64,000 bases of DNA, taken from contig NZ_JAAQPH010000023.1 in NCBI RefSeq assembly GCF_011683915.1, positions 1-64,000 of the forward strand, given 5' to 3'. Under the pieces are notes generated by a model. The model searched no databases and had not been told where the DNA came from. It worked only from the letters and a program-made list of their open reading frames with translations. A program made the position numbers and the translations under genes. This stretch comes from Pelagibius litoralis. Lineage in GTDB: Bacteria; Pseudomonadota; Alphaproteobacteria; Kiloniellales; Kiloniellaceae. This document shows positions 1 to 8,064 of this stretch, one piece after another. Numbering within the stretch: position 1 is the first letter of the stretch; each line of letters begins with the position of its first letter.

Positions 1-125
1 CATGTTCTGTCGGCTCAAAGATTTCCGAAGAATCGCCACCCGATACGACAAACGCGCAGATACTTTCCTATCTGCCGTCTTCATCGCCGCAATCATCACA
101 TGGTGGCTCAATTGAGTCCTGACCC
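1..125 (+). mobile_element. 3' end of an IS5-family insertion sequence (transposase C-terminus)
   Basis: The first 115 bases read in frame as the last 37 residues of a DDE transposase of the IS5 type: F-C-R-L-K-D-F-R-R followed by A-T-R-Y-D-K and a hydrophobic tail ending in W-W-L-N, with TGA at 113-115. The bases after the stop (gagtcctgaccc) look like the terminal inverted repeat of the IS427 subgroup, and the CTAG at 125-128 is that subgroup's preferred target. The rest of the element lies outside the window. Family from the conserved C-terminal motif; exact end inferred. Confidence 0.7.
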
Positions 126-298
126 TAGATCGGATCTAATCAAAAATTATCAGCGGTACCATTGGCGATACGCACATCTTTGTCGAGATGAGCAACGGCA
201 CGCAGGTGCATCTGGCAGAACTTGGCGTGGCGATCGGAGAACTGTACGCCTTTTTATCCAGCCACCTGGATCATGGTGAAGAGTTCATCTCCGTCTGG
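126..298. other. Non-coding spacer beside the IS end
   Basis: No convincing gene. The first bases (ctagatcggatc, 125-136) match the reverse complement of the right end of the palindromic repeat at 35881-36020, so a fragment of that repeat may abut the IS. A 60-codon ORF starting at 188 has no recognisable features and runs into the 3' end of the next gene. Confidence 0.4.
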
Positions 299-1549
299 CT
301 ATTCAGCGATATCGTGCATCGCGGCCAGGAACTGCGCTACTTCGTGTTCGGTGTTGTAGTGACACATTGACACCCTGATGCAGGAGGCAAGCCCTAGGGG
401 GCGCAGGATGTTGCCGGAGTAGTGGTCGGCCTTGCGCGTGTGTACCCGGATGCCGTTCTCGCGCAGGCGCGTCACAACGTCTTCTGAGGCCGCACCGTCG
501 ACGACCATTGAGACAAGCCCCTCGCGGCGCGGGTTATCGACGCCGCCAATGATCCGAACGCGCGGCATGTCGGCCAGTCCCTTAAGATTGCCGGTGCCGT
601 AAAGCATCGCGTCGGTCAGCCGCTTCTCATGGGCATGAATCGCTTCCCCGGCGGCCTGGATGCGCTCTCGCCGGTCGGACGAAGCGGTGAAGTGTTCGCC
701 CAGCCATTCGAAATAACGCACGACCTCTGAGAAGGTTGCATAGGCGCCGGTGTCCCTTGTGCCGAGTTCCCAGGGCGCGCCCGGGGCGTCCAGCAGGTGA
801 TCATGGGGCAGGGCGGCAAGCCTGTCCGATATCCAAGCCAGTCCATAGCCATGACGGGAGAACACTTTGTATGGCGAGATCACATAACCGTCGATGTCGT
901 AGCTGTCGACGTTAAGCCGGCCGTGAGCTGCGTGCTGAATGCCATCGACGATGATCAAGCAGTCCGGCGCCACAGCGCGGATTGCAGCGGCAATCGCGGC
1001 TACGTCCACCGACATTCCAGTGACGGGCGAGGTATGAAGGATCGTGGCGACGCGGGTGTCCGGGGTGAGATAGGGCAGATAGGCCTCTGGCCCCACGGAT
1101 CCGCTGTTCGAATCATGAGGGGCAACGAAATAGCCCTTACCGGTCTCGCGGGTCCAGCGGTCGCAGGCGCTGCGTGTGGCCGGATGCTCCAGCGAGCTGC
1201 CAACGACCCGGCCGCCGCCTGGGCTGCCGAGGCAGGCGGCGCTGATCAGCCGGAACAACAGCTCGGTTCCGCTTTCGCCCACGAAGATCTGGCCTTCCGG
1301 TGCGTTGAAGAAAATCCGGGTATCGCGTTTGGCTTCATCGATCATGGACTGAAGCGCGTGGGATGCCGGATTGTCCCGTCCCTGATTGTCAGGGATGGCG
1401 GCCATCTCGGCGGACTTCGTGACCACGGCATTCAGGGTAAGCGCGCCGCCGGCATTTTCGAAGAACACGCGTGGGCCGTCAAACGGGCAACTGTCCACAT
1501 GGGCAAAGCGGCTGCGAATCTCTTCGAGCAGCCTGGGATCTATATTCAC
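299..1549 (-). CDS. PLP-dependent class V aminotransferase-like protein
   Basis: A 416-residue fold-type I PLP enzyme of the aminotransferase class V / cysteine desulfurase-like family. The N-terminal region has the FFENAGG signature, the middle carries the cofactor-binding Asp in IVDGIQHAAHG, and SPYKVF contains the likely Schiff-base lysine. The ending RVSMCHYNTEHEV is typical of the family. The start is GTG preceded by GAGAGAC. It is the last gene of a minus-strand operon with a thioesterase, an enoyl-CoA hydratase and a CoA transferase, so it probably acts in the same catabolic route, on an amino or sulfur compound. The lyase/desulfurase/aminotransferase distinction cannot be made from sequence. 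Confidence 0.8.
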   Translation of the reverse strand: MNIDPRLLEEIRSRFAHVDSCPFDGPRVFFENAGGALTLNAVVTKSAEMAAIPDNQGRDNPASHALQSMIDEAKRDTRIFFNAPEGQIFVGESGTELLFRLISAACLGSPGGGRVVGSSLEHPATRSACDRWTRETGKGYFVAPHDSNSGSVGPEAYLPYLTPDTRVATILHTSPVTGMSVDVAAIAAAIRAVAPDCLIIVDGIQHAAHGRLNVDSYDIDGYVISPYKVFSRHGYGLAWISDRLAALPHDHLLDAPGAPWELGTRDTGAYATFSEVVRYFEWLGEHFTASSDRRERIQAAGEAIHAHEKRLTDAMLYGTGNLKGLADMPRVRIIGGVDNPRREGLVSMVVDGAASEDVVTRLRENGIRVHTRKADHYSGNILRPLGLASCIRVSMCHYNTEHEVAQFLAAMHDIAE

Positions 1550-1576
1550 TGTCTCTCAATCCTTGCTGTGCCGTGG

Positions 1577-2041
1577 TTATGGCATTTTCCAGGTGGCCGT
1601 CGCAAGCGCGGCCAGCTTGCCGTCCTCACCCCAGAGCCGGCTTTCCATGAAAGAGATGCTGCGTCCGCGGCGGGTGAAGCGTCCTTCGCACGTTGCCTGG
1701 CCCGGAGGTACCGGGCGCATGAATTGAATCTTCAGCTCGATCGTCGCACCGGCGTCGGCCACTTTTTTGACGAGATGGCCCATCGAGATATCCATCGCGC
1801 TGGCCATCGCGCCGCCGTGCAGACTGCCCTGTGGGTTCATCACCATTTCACTGACCGGAAAGGTCACACGGCAGATTTCCTTTTCCGTATCCGGAGCGTC
1901 CTCGGGCAGGTACTCGAATGAAAGGCCGAGAAACCGCGCCAGAAAGAACGTCTCGAAATCCTGGCTGTGTTCGGCCAGCGCTGTTTCGAAATGAGCGCGG
2001 GCCGCGTCGGCATCGATCCGCCGGGGTCTGACCGCCATCAT
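1577..2041 (-). CDS. PaaI-family hotdog-fold acyl-CoA thioesterase
   Basis: 154 residues with a single hotdog domain. The segment around NPQGSLHGGAMASAMD is the PaaI/4HBT signature: the H-G-G turn followed by an acidic residue in the central helix. Such proteins hydrolyse small or aromatic acyl-CoA esters in the cytoplasm. Its start overlaps the stop of the enoyl-CoA hydratase gene by 4 bp, so translation is probably coupled. It may release an end product or relieve stalled CoA thioesters. The substrate is not predictable. Confidence 0.85.
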   Translation of the reverse strand: MMAVRPRRIDADAARAHFETALAEHSQDFETFFLARFLGLSFEYLPEDAPDTEKEICRVTFPVSEMVMNPQGSLHGGAMASAMDISMGHLVKKVADAGATIELKIQFMRPVPPGQATCEGRFTRRGRSISFMESRLWGEDGKLAALATATWKMP

Positions 2042-2838
2042 GAGCCCGCGAAGAGCGGCTTGCGCTTTTCCAGAAAGGCGCGGCGTCCCTCAATGTAGTC
2101 GGAACTGTCGAAGCATTCCTTCACCCGTTGTTCGCAGGCGGCGAGGTCGCGCGCGCTTTCGTCCTTGAGCGTTTCGCCGATGATGAACTTCACCGAGCCG
2201 ACGGTCATTGGCGCATTGGCGGCGATCATCGCGGCCGTTTCCTCGGCGGCCTGCCTTACCGCACCATCCGGCACGATCCGATTGACGAGACCCATGATGC
2301 GGGCATCCTCGGCGTCGAAGCGGCGGGCGGTGAAGAAGATCTCCTTTGCAAAGGCGGGCCCCACGATATTGACAAGGCGGTTGATTCCGGCAAAACCATA
2401 GCCCAGCCCGAGCTTCGCCGCCGGGATGGCGAATTGCGAGCCTTCGCCGCAAATCCGAAGGTCGCAACACAGTGCCAGTGCGACACCGCCGCCGACGCAA
2501 AACCCGTCAATCTGCGCGATTGTCGGTTTTGGAAACCCCTCGACCGCAGTGTAGACGCGCTTTGTGGTCGTATTGTAGTGGGCGACGGCCTTTTCATCTG
2601 CGCGTTCAGTTTCGAATTTTGAGATATCGGCACCCGAAACGAACGCCTTGCCGCCCGCGCCTGAGAGAATGAGGATGCGCACCGAGGGGTCTTCGGCAAA
2701 CGCCTCCAGCGCCGTCTCGACGGCCTCCCACATCTCCAGGGAAACCGCGTTGCGCTTCTCCGGCTGGTTGAAGATGATCCGGGCGATGTCGCCGTTGCGT
2801 TCCGTGAGTACTTTGTCGGTCATGGAAGTTTGTCCCAT
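2038..2838 (-). CDS. Enoyl-CoA hydratase/isomerase family protein
   Basis: 266 residues of the crotonase fold. SGAGGKAFVSGADI forms the first oxyanion-hole loop and DGFCVGGGVALALCCDLRIC is the second conserved block. The position usually holding the first catalytic Glu is not clear-cut, so hydratase, isomerase or hydrolase are all possible. The start abuts the stop of the upstream CoA transferase; an in-frame ATG at 2823 is an alternative. It belongs to the four-gene minus-strand operon and presumably acts on the CoA thioester made by that transferase. Confidence 0.9.
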   Translation of the reverse strand: MGQTSMTDKVLTERNGDIARIIFNQPEKRNAVSLEMWEAVETALEAFAEDPSVRILILSGAGGKAFVSGADISKFETERADEKAVAHYNTTTKRVYTAVEGFPKPTIAQIDGFCVGGGVALALCCDLRICGEGSQFAIPAAKLGLGYGFAGINRLVNIVGPAFAKEIFFTARRFDAEDARIMGLVNRIVPDGAVRQAAEETAAMIAANAPMTVGSVKFIIGETLKDESARDLAACEQRVKECFDSSDYIEGRRAFLEKRKPLFAGS

Positions 2839-4089
2839 TTAGATCGCGCCATCGCGCTTCATGTCCCTGATATCGTCCTTTGTGTAGCCGAGCTCGGCGA
2901 GAATCTCGTTGCTGTGCTGGCCGGCCGTGGGCGGCGGGGCGACGATCCGGCTTGGCGTCCGGCTCATGATGATCGGTTGGCCGATCAGATGGGTGTTGCC
3001 GCGCTCGTGGCTGGTGACCGGCTGAGCCAGGCCCAGGTGGCGGACCTGTGGGTCGCGAAACACCTGACCGATGTCGTTGATCTCGCCGGCCGGGACGCCT
3101 GCGGCGTTCATGATCTCTATCCATTCGGCGGTGGATTTAGACTGTGTGATCGTTTCGATCTCGGCGCCAAGAGCGTCGCGGTTTTCTGACCGGGCAGGGG
3201 CGGTCTCAAAGCGCTCATCGGTTGTCCAGTTCTCGCGCCCCAGCGCTCTGGCGAACCGCTTCCAGATATCTTCGCCTGCGACGGCGAGGTTCATATGGCC
3301 GTCGCCGGTGCGGAACACGCCCGTCGGGATCGAGGTGGGGTGATTGTTGCCGGCCTGTTTCGGCACGTCATTGTCGACAAGATAGCGTGCACCCTGAAAA
3401 TCCAGCATGAAGACCTGCGCCTGCAACAGGGAGGTCTGAACCCATTGACCTTGTCCCGACACCGCGCGTTCGAGCAGCGCAAGCAGAATGCCTTGCGCAG
3501 CCAGAAGCCCCGCACTGAGATCGGCGATCGGGATGCCTACCCGCATCGGCCCTTCGCCGGGTTTTCCGGTGATCGACATCAGCCCGCCCATGCCCTGGGC
3601 AATCTGGTCGAAGCCGGGGCGTTCCGCGTAGGGTCCGTCCTGGCCGAACCCGGAAATTGAGGCGTAGACGAGGCCGGGGTTGGTTACCGCAAGCGTGTCG
3701 TAGTCGATGCCCAGGCGCTTTTTGACATTGGGCCGAAAGTTCTCGACCACCACATCGGCGGTATCGGTAAGGCGTCGGAACGCCGCTTTCCCGGCGGGCG
3801 ATTTCAAATTCAGCGTCAGGCTGCGCTTGTTGCGGTGGAGATTCTGGAAGTCGGGACCGCTACGCGGGCCGCCCAGCTGTGCAGCATCCACCGGCGTCTC
3901 GATCTTGATGACATCGGCCCCCCAATCGGCAAGCTGCCGCACGCAGGTCGGTCCTGAGCGCACGCGGGTTAGATCAAGCACCCGGATATTCTGGAGCGCC
4001 GAGCTTGCCGGTGGGGTCCGGGATGGGGCCCGCGCCGGTTCCGTCTCTGCGCCGTTTTCCGCCTGATTTGCGGCCGTTGGGTTGGTCAT
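2839..4089 (-). CDS. CaiB/BaiF-type (family III) CoA transferase
   Basis: 416 residues of the family III CoA-transferase fold. VLDLTRVRSGPTCVRQLADWGADVIKIE is the typical N-terminal nucleotide-binding segment and NLKSPAGKAAF with NFRPN follows as in formyl-CoA and carnitine CoA transferases. The catalytic Asp is expected around residues 170-180, after the GGLMSITG block. The first 30 residues are a low-complexity Pro/Ala-rich lead. It is the promoter-proximal gene of the minus-strand catabolic operon and faces the GntR regulator across a 115-bp gap. Probable role: activation of a carboxylate imported by the adjacent TctABC system. Confidence 0.9.
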   Translation of the reverse strand: MTNPTAANQAENGAETEPARAPSRTPPASSALQNIRVLDLTRVRSGPTCVRQLADWGADVIKIETPVDAAQLGGPRSGPDFQNLHRNKRSLTLNLKSPAGKAAFRRLTDTADVVVENFRPNVKKRLGIDYDTLAVTNPGLVYASISGFGQDGPYAERPGFDQIAQGMGGLMSITGKPGEGPMRVGIPIADLSAGLLAAQGILLALLERAVSGQGQWVQTSLLQAQVFMLDFQGARYLVDNDVPKQAGNNHPTSIPTGVFRTGDGHMNLAVAGEDIWKRFARALGRENWTTDERFETAPARSENRDALGAEIETITQSKSTAEWIEIMNAAGVPAGEINDIGQVFRDPQVRHLGLAQPVTSHERGNTHLIGQPIIMSRTPSRIVAPPPTAGQHSNEILAELGYTKDDIRDMKRDGAI

Positions 4090-4141
4090 CGGCTTGCTCC
4101 GGCCGTGGTTTGGACTTCCCTATTTAATAGGCACTGCCATT

Positions 4142-4174
4142 AATGTTGACAATATAAATGTTAAATGTTGACAA
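4142..4174. promoter_or_regulatory. Candidate GntR/FCD operator: two direct repeats in the divergent promoter
   Basis: The 11-mer aatgttgacaa occurs at 4142-4152 and again at 4164-4174, exactly 22 bp apart (two helical turns), in an otherwise AT-rich gap between the CoA-transferase operon and the GntR gene. Read on the other strand it is TTGTCAACATT, which resembles the T-G-T..A-C-A cores bound by FadR/FCD-type regulators. Each copy also contains TTGACA, so regulator binding could block a -35 element. Assignment is inference from position and spacing. Confidence 0.5.
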
Positions 4175-4204
4175 AATGAGGCAAGCCGCGTTTTCTATGG
4201 TGTC

Positions 4205-4933
4205 ATGATGACAGTGTCTAAAATCATCGGCGCCCGCCGTGAGACGCTTGCCGGGGAGGTGCGCTCTGAGATCGAGCGCTGGATTCTCGCCGGCGAACTC
4301 GAGCCCGGCCAGAAGCTCAATGAAGTTGCGTTGGCGAACGTGATGGGCGTGAGCCGCGGGACGGTGCGCGAGGCGATTCGCTCGCTTGCGGATTCGGGAC
4401 TTATCGTCCTGGTGGCAAACCGGGGCGCCTTTGTGCATCAGCTCACGGTAGACGACATCTGCAATCTCTACGATCTGCGAGGCGCGATCTTTGCCATGGG
4501 CTGTGCTGCGGTGGCGCGGCGGATGGCGGGCGAGTGGGACGAGGCGCTGATCGCGGCACTGCAGAAAAATCTTGAGGATATGCGCAAGGCATATGACCGC
4601 GACGATCGCCCGGCATACTACGATTTGAACATCGCCTTCCATGACATGATTCTTGCGGGTGCGCAGAACCCGAAGGCCAAGGGCGTCTACGATGGGTTGG
4701 TCAAGGAAATGCATCTTTTCCGCCGTCGTGGGCTGTCCGTGTCGCCGAATATCGCCCAGTCGATAAATGAACATGCCAACATCGTGGCCGCCATCGCGGC
4801 GGGAGATTCAGGTGCGGCGCGGAGGGCTGCGACGCATCACGTCGAATCAGGTCTCGACCGGTTCCTGAAGACCCTTTCCGATGGCAGCACGGCAGAAGAG
4901 CACCCCAAAAGCGATATCGCGAGGTCGAACTAG
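4205..4933 (+). CDS. GntR-family transcriptional regulator, FCD subfamily
   Basis: 242 residues. An N-terminal winged helix (about 10-75, with GQKLNEVALANVMGVSRGTV and EAIRSLADSGL) precedes an all-helical FCD effector domain with the metal-binding pattern D..F H in YYDLNIAFHDMI and the later H..I..AI..GD and H residues. FCD regulators usually sense carboxylates and repress neighbouring catabolic operons. It sits between the two divergent catabolic operons, 87 bp before the transporter gene. Start at the first of two consecutive ATGs. Confidence 0.92.
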   Translation: MMTVSKIIGARRETLAGEVRSEIERWILAGELEPGQKLNEVALANVMGVSRGTVREAIRSLADSGLIVLVANRGAFVHQLTVDDICNLYDLRGAIFAMGCAAVARRMAGEWDEALIAALQKNLEDMRKAYDRDDRPAYYDLNIAFHDMILAGAQNPKAKGVYDGLVKEMHLFRRRGLSVSPNIAQSINEHANIVAAIAAGDSGAARRAATHHVESGLDRFLKTLSDGSTAEEHPKSDIARSN

Positions 4934-5019
4934 GACTGCAATGAAGGCGCCGACCCATGTCGCGCAGATCAAACAAGGCTCGCAGAACAAGGGCCGGTCA
5001 TTCACTAAGGGAGGAAGAC

Positions 5020-6015
5020 ATGAGAGACTTATCGAACCCCACGCGCCGTGATTTCCTTGGCGTTACCGCGGCACTTGGCAGCGTTGCTGCAGGTATATCA
5101 CTTCCGACAGCCGCTTTCGCTCAGGACGCGTTTCCCAGCAAGACACTGAACGTTGTCACCCATGCCGGACCCGGCGGCGGGACCGATATCACGACAAGGA
5201 TGATGATGCTGCGTGCGCGCCGCGTCTTCGACCAGGATATGGTTGTCGTCAGCAAGCGTGGCGGCAGCGGCGCGGCGGCGCTGATGTACGCCAACGGGCA
5301 ACCGCGCGACGGCCATACCTTTCTGACCATCACCCAGAGTCACATCTTCCAGATCATTCAGAAGAAGGTGCCTTTGACCATCGACCAGATCGCGGGCATT
5401 GCACGCGCGACCGATGATCCCACGGTGATTGCGGTACCGACAAACAGTCCGATCAGCTCGCTGCAGGATGTGATCCGCGCCTCCGCCGAAGCCAGTGGCG
5501 GTCTGAAGTGGGGCACGACCTTTGCCGGTGGAGCGGACCATGTCGGCATCCACAATTTCTGCAAGAAAGCCGAAGGCATTCCCTACACGATCGTGCCGTT
5601 CCAGGGCGGTGGCGATATCGTCACCAGCCTGGTGGGCGGCAATGTCGATCTTGCGATCCTCAACTATGCCGAAGGGGAAAGCCAGTTCGCTGCAGGCGAT
5701 CTAAAGCCAGTCGTTGCGTTGTCCGCAGAGCGTATTTCCGGCATCCCGGACGTTCCGACGGCGGCCGAGCAGGGGATCGCTGCCTATGCCTCGACGGTGC
5801 GGGGGTTCGCCGCGCTGTCGGGCGTGCCGGAGGATCGCATGAAGGTCCTCGAAGAAGGCCTCATCGCCGCAATGGGCCATTCGGCCTATCAGAGCTATCT
5901 TCAAAGTGGCGGCATGACCTCGAGTTCGGTCGTTGGCATGGACGAATGGAACGCCCATATCGAGCGTATTTTTGTTGAGAGCGAGACGGCTCTTAAGGAA
6001 CTCGGCCTGATCTGA
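5020..6015 (+). CDS. Tripartite tricarboxylate transporter substrate-binding protein (TctC/Bug family)
   Basis: A periplasmic solute receptor of the TctC/Bug family. The ATG at 5020 is chosen over an upstream ATG at 4957 because a strong ribosome site (aagggaggaag) lies just before it and the N-terminus then begins directly with a Tat signal, PTRRDFLG, followed by a hydrophobic stretch ending near AFA. The mature part has the family's GGGTD anion-binding loop and a domain-II block around FQGGGDIVTSLVGGNVD. It is cotranscribed with tctB and tctA and should determine substrate choice, a di- or tricarboxylate. Confidence 0.92.
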   Translation: MRDLSNPTRRDFLGVTAALGSVAAGISLPTAAFAQDAFPSKTLNVVTHAGPGGGTDITTRMMMLRARRVFDQDMVVVSKRGGSGAAALMYANGQPRDGHTFLTITQSHIFQIIQKKVPLTIDQIAGIARATDDPTVIAVPTNSPISSLQDVIRASAEASGGLKWGTTFAGGADHVGIHNFCKKAEGIPYTIVPFQGGGDIVTSLVGGNVDLAILNYAEGESQFAAGDLKPVVALSAERISGIPDVPTAAEQGIAAYASTVRGFAALSGVPEDRMKVLEEGLIAAMGHSAYQSYLQSGGMTSSSVVGMDEWNAHIERIFVESETALKELGLI

Positions 6016-6521
6016 TGAGCGCGGAAACCGAGAGCGGGCGGCCTGTGGAAACGGGCCGTCTGCCGCGCGACTTCCTTGTCGGCGTGGTGCTGTTGGCCTT
6101 CTGCGCTGTCACGTACTGGGCCTCGTTGGGGATCGCGGAAGCGCCGGCGGCTCTTGCGCAGAACGTGCAGCCCGCAACCTTTCCAAGGCTTGTCCTGACG
6201 ATTATTGCCGTGCTGACGATGTTGATGATGGCCCTGGGATTCGGCCAGACCGAACCGGCCCGGCGCACACCGAAACTCGTCATGCTGATGACGGGAGCAC
6301 TCATGATCACCTTCGTCATCGCTTTCGGGACGCTCGGGTCCTTGGCGGCGATGATGCTGTTTTGCCTGGTGATGCCCATCGTCTGGGGAGAAAAGCCGTC
6401 GGCAAAGCTTGTCGTTTATGCGCTGACCTTTCCGCTGGCGGTGTATCTGATCTTCGATGTCGGGCTCGGCGTCTACTTTCCACCCGGTGTGATCGAAAAT
6501 CTCATCGATTCAATATTCTGA
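6015..6521 (+). CDS. TctB-family small membrane subunit of tripartite tricarboxylate transporter
   Basis: 168 residues with four predicted hydrophobic segments (about 20-40, 60-80, 95-115, 130-160), the size and layout expected of TctB. Its ATG overlaps the stop codon of the receptor gene (TGATGA), indicating translational coupling. TctB proteins assist the large TctA channel; sequence conservation in the family is poor, so the call rests mainly on size, topology and position between tctC and tctA. Confidence 0.85.
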   Translation: MSAETESGRPVETGRLPRDFLVGVVLLAFCAVTYWASLGIAEAPAALAQNVQPATFPRLVLTIIAVLTMLMMALGFGQTEPARRTPKLVMLMTGALMITFVIAFGTLGSLAAMMLFCLVMPIVWGEKPSAKLVVYALTFPLAVYLIFDVGLGVYFPPGVIENLIDSIF

Positions 6522-6570
6522 AACTCGGCGCCGACTGAATGGTGCCGGCAGAACAAGGACGACAGCCCGG

Positions 6571-8064
6571 ATGGAGGCTTTTCTTACAGCACTATCGGCG
6601 TTTTCCGATCCCTATCTTCTGGGCGTCGTGATCCTCGGAACCCTTGGCGGTGTCCTGGTGGGGGCGATGCCGGGGCTGAGTTCGACCATGGCGACCGCAC
6701 TACTGCTGCCGTTCACGCTCACCATGGAACCGATCCCGGCAATCGCCCTGCTGTCGGCACTTTACTGCGCCGGGACCTTCGGGGGTTCGATCACGGCGAT
6801 CCTGGTGAACGCGCCGGGTGCGCCGCCGGCGGCGGCCACGGCTTTCGACGGCTATCCGCTTGCCCAGAAAGGCTATGCCGGGAAGGCGCTGGGCCTGGCC
6901 GCCGTATCAAGCGTGATCGGCGGCATTTTTTCAGTCATCGTGTTGATTGTCGCCGCGCCGCTGCTGTCGCGTGTTGCTTATAACTTCGGCCCGCCGGAAT
7001 ACTTTGCGCTGGCGGTGTTCGGCCTGTCGATGCTGGCCACGATCAGCGGCGAAAGCGCGCTCAAGAATCTCATCGGCGGCGCCATCGGCGTGCTGATCGC
7101 AACGGTCGGCATGGATTTTACCACGGGGATTGAGCGCTTCACCTTCGGCAATTGGGCGTTGTCGGAGGGTATCCACTTTATCCCGGTGATGATCGGCCTC
7201 TTTGCCGGTGCGGAGTTCATCAAGCAATCCGGCAAGCTGGATCAAAAGCGCTTCCGTGTGCCTTTGAATGCCGTAAAGCTGCCCACGCGCCAGGATATCA
7301 AATACTGTCTGGGCACCATCGCACGGTCTTGCGGTATCGGCTCGTTCATCGGGCTTTTGCCGGCTGAAGGCGGCACGGTGGCTGCAATGATGGGCTACAA
7401 TGAGGCCAAGCGTTTTGCCAAGGACAAGTCGCAGTTCGGCAAAGGCGACCTGCGCGGAATCGCGGGTCCCGAGGCGGCCAACAACGCCGCAACCGGCGCG
7501 GCGATGGTGCCTACGCTGGCGTTGGGCATCCCCGGCAGCGCCACGACGGCCATCATTCTCGGAGCGCTCCTGGTGCACGGGCTGCGTCCGGGTCCGCATC
7601 TCTTCACCGAGCAGCCGGCGCTGCTCTATTCGATCTTCCTGGCGATGCTGATCGCCAATTTCGCCTTCGCGGCCTTCGGATTCCTCGGGGCCAAGGTCTT
7701 TGCGCGCATCACCCTGATCCCGACCGAATACCTCTGGCCCGCGGTGTTCATCCTTGCCTGCGTCGGTTCCTATGCCCTTGAACAGGCGATGCTGGATATC
7801 TGGGTCATGATCACCGCCGGGGTCCTGGGTTTCATCATGCAGCGCTTCGGATTTTCGGCAGCGCCGATTATCATGGGGCTGATCCTTGGTAAGCTTGTCG
7901 AAGGAACGCTAAAGCAGTCGCTGATCATTTTCGATCATTCCTGGTTCGGCTTTCTCGAGCGGCCGATCGTGTTGACCTTCCTGTTTTTGACAATGCTCTC
8001 CATCTCGCTGCCGTTCATCAGTGAAATGCGTGCCCGCCGGCGGCGGACGGCGCCGGAACGGTAA
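6571..8064 (+). CDS. TctA-family large permease of tripartite tricarboxylate transporter
   Basis: 497 residues with about ten to twelve membrane segments. It has the two characteristic internal-repeat glycine-rich motifs: GVLVGAMPGLSSTMATALLLP near the N-terminus and the related block after the central loop, plus GPEAANNAATGAAMVPTLALGIPGS. These are diagnostic for TctA. With the receptor and TctB it forms an ion-driven importer of a carboxylate across the inner membrane. Its stop overlaps the start of the enolase-superfamily gene, tying import to metabolism. Confidence 0.95.
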   Translation: MEAFLTALSAFSDPYLLGVVILGTLGGVLVGAMPGLSSTMATALLLPFTLTMEPIPAIALLSALYCAGTFGGSITAILVNAPGAPPAAATAFDGYPLAQKGYAGKALGLAAVSSVIGGIFSVIVLIVAAPLLSRVAYNFGPPEYFALAVFGLSMLATISGESALKNLIGGAIGVLIATVGMDFTTGIERFTFGNWALSEGIHFIPVMIGLFAGAEFIKQSGKLDQKRFRVPLNAVKLPTRQDIKYCLGTIARSCGIGSFIGLLPAEGGTVAAMMGYNEAKRFAKDKSQFGKGDLRGIAGPEAANNAATGAAMVPTLALGIPGSATTAIILGALLVHGLRPGPHLFTEQPALLYSIFLAMLIANFAFAAFGFLGAKVFARITLIPTEYLWPAVFILACVGSYALEQAMLDIWVMITAGVLGFIMQRFGFSAAPIIMGLILGKLVEGTLKQSLIIFDHSWFGFLERPIVLTFLFLTMLSISLPFISEMRARRRRTAPER

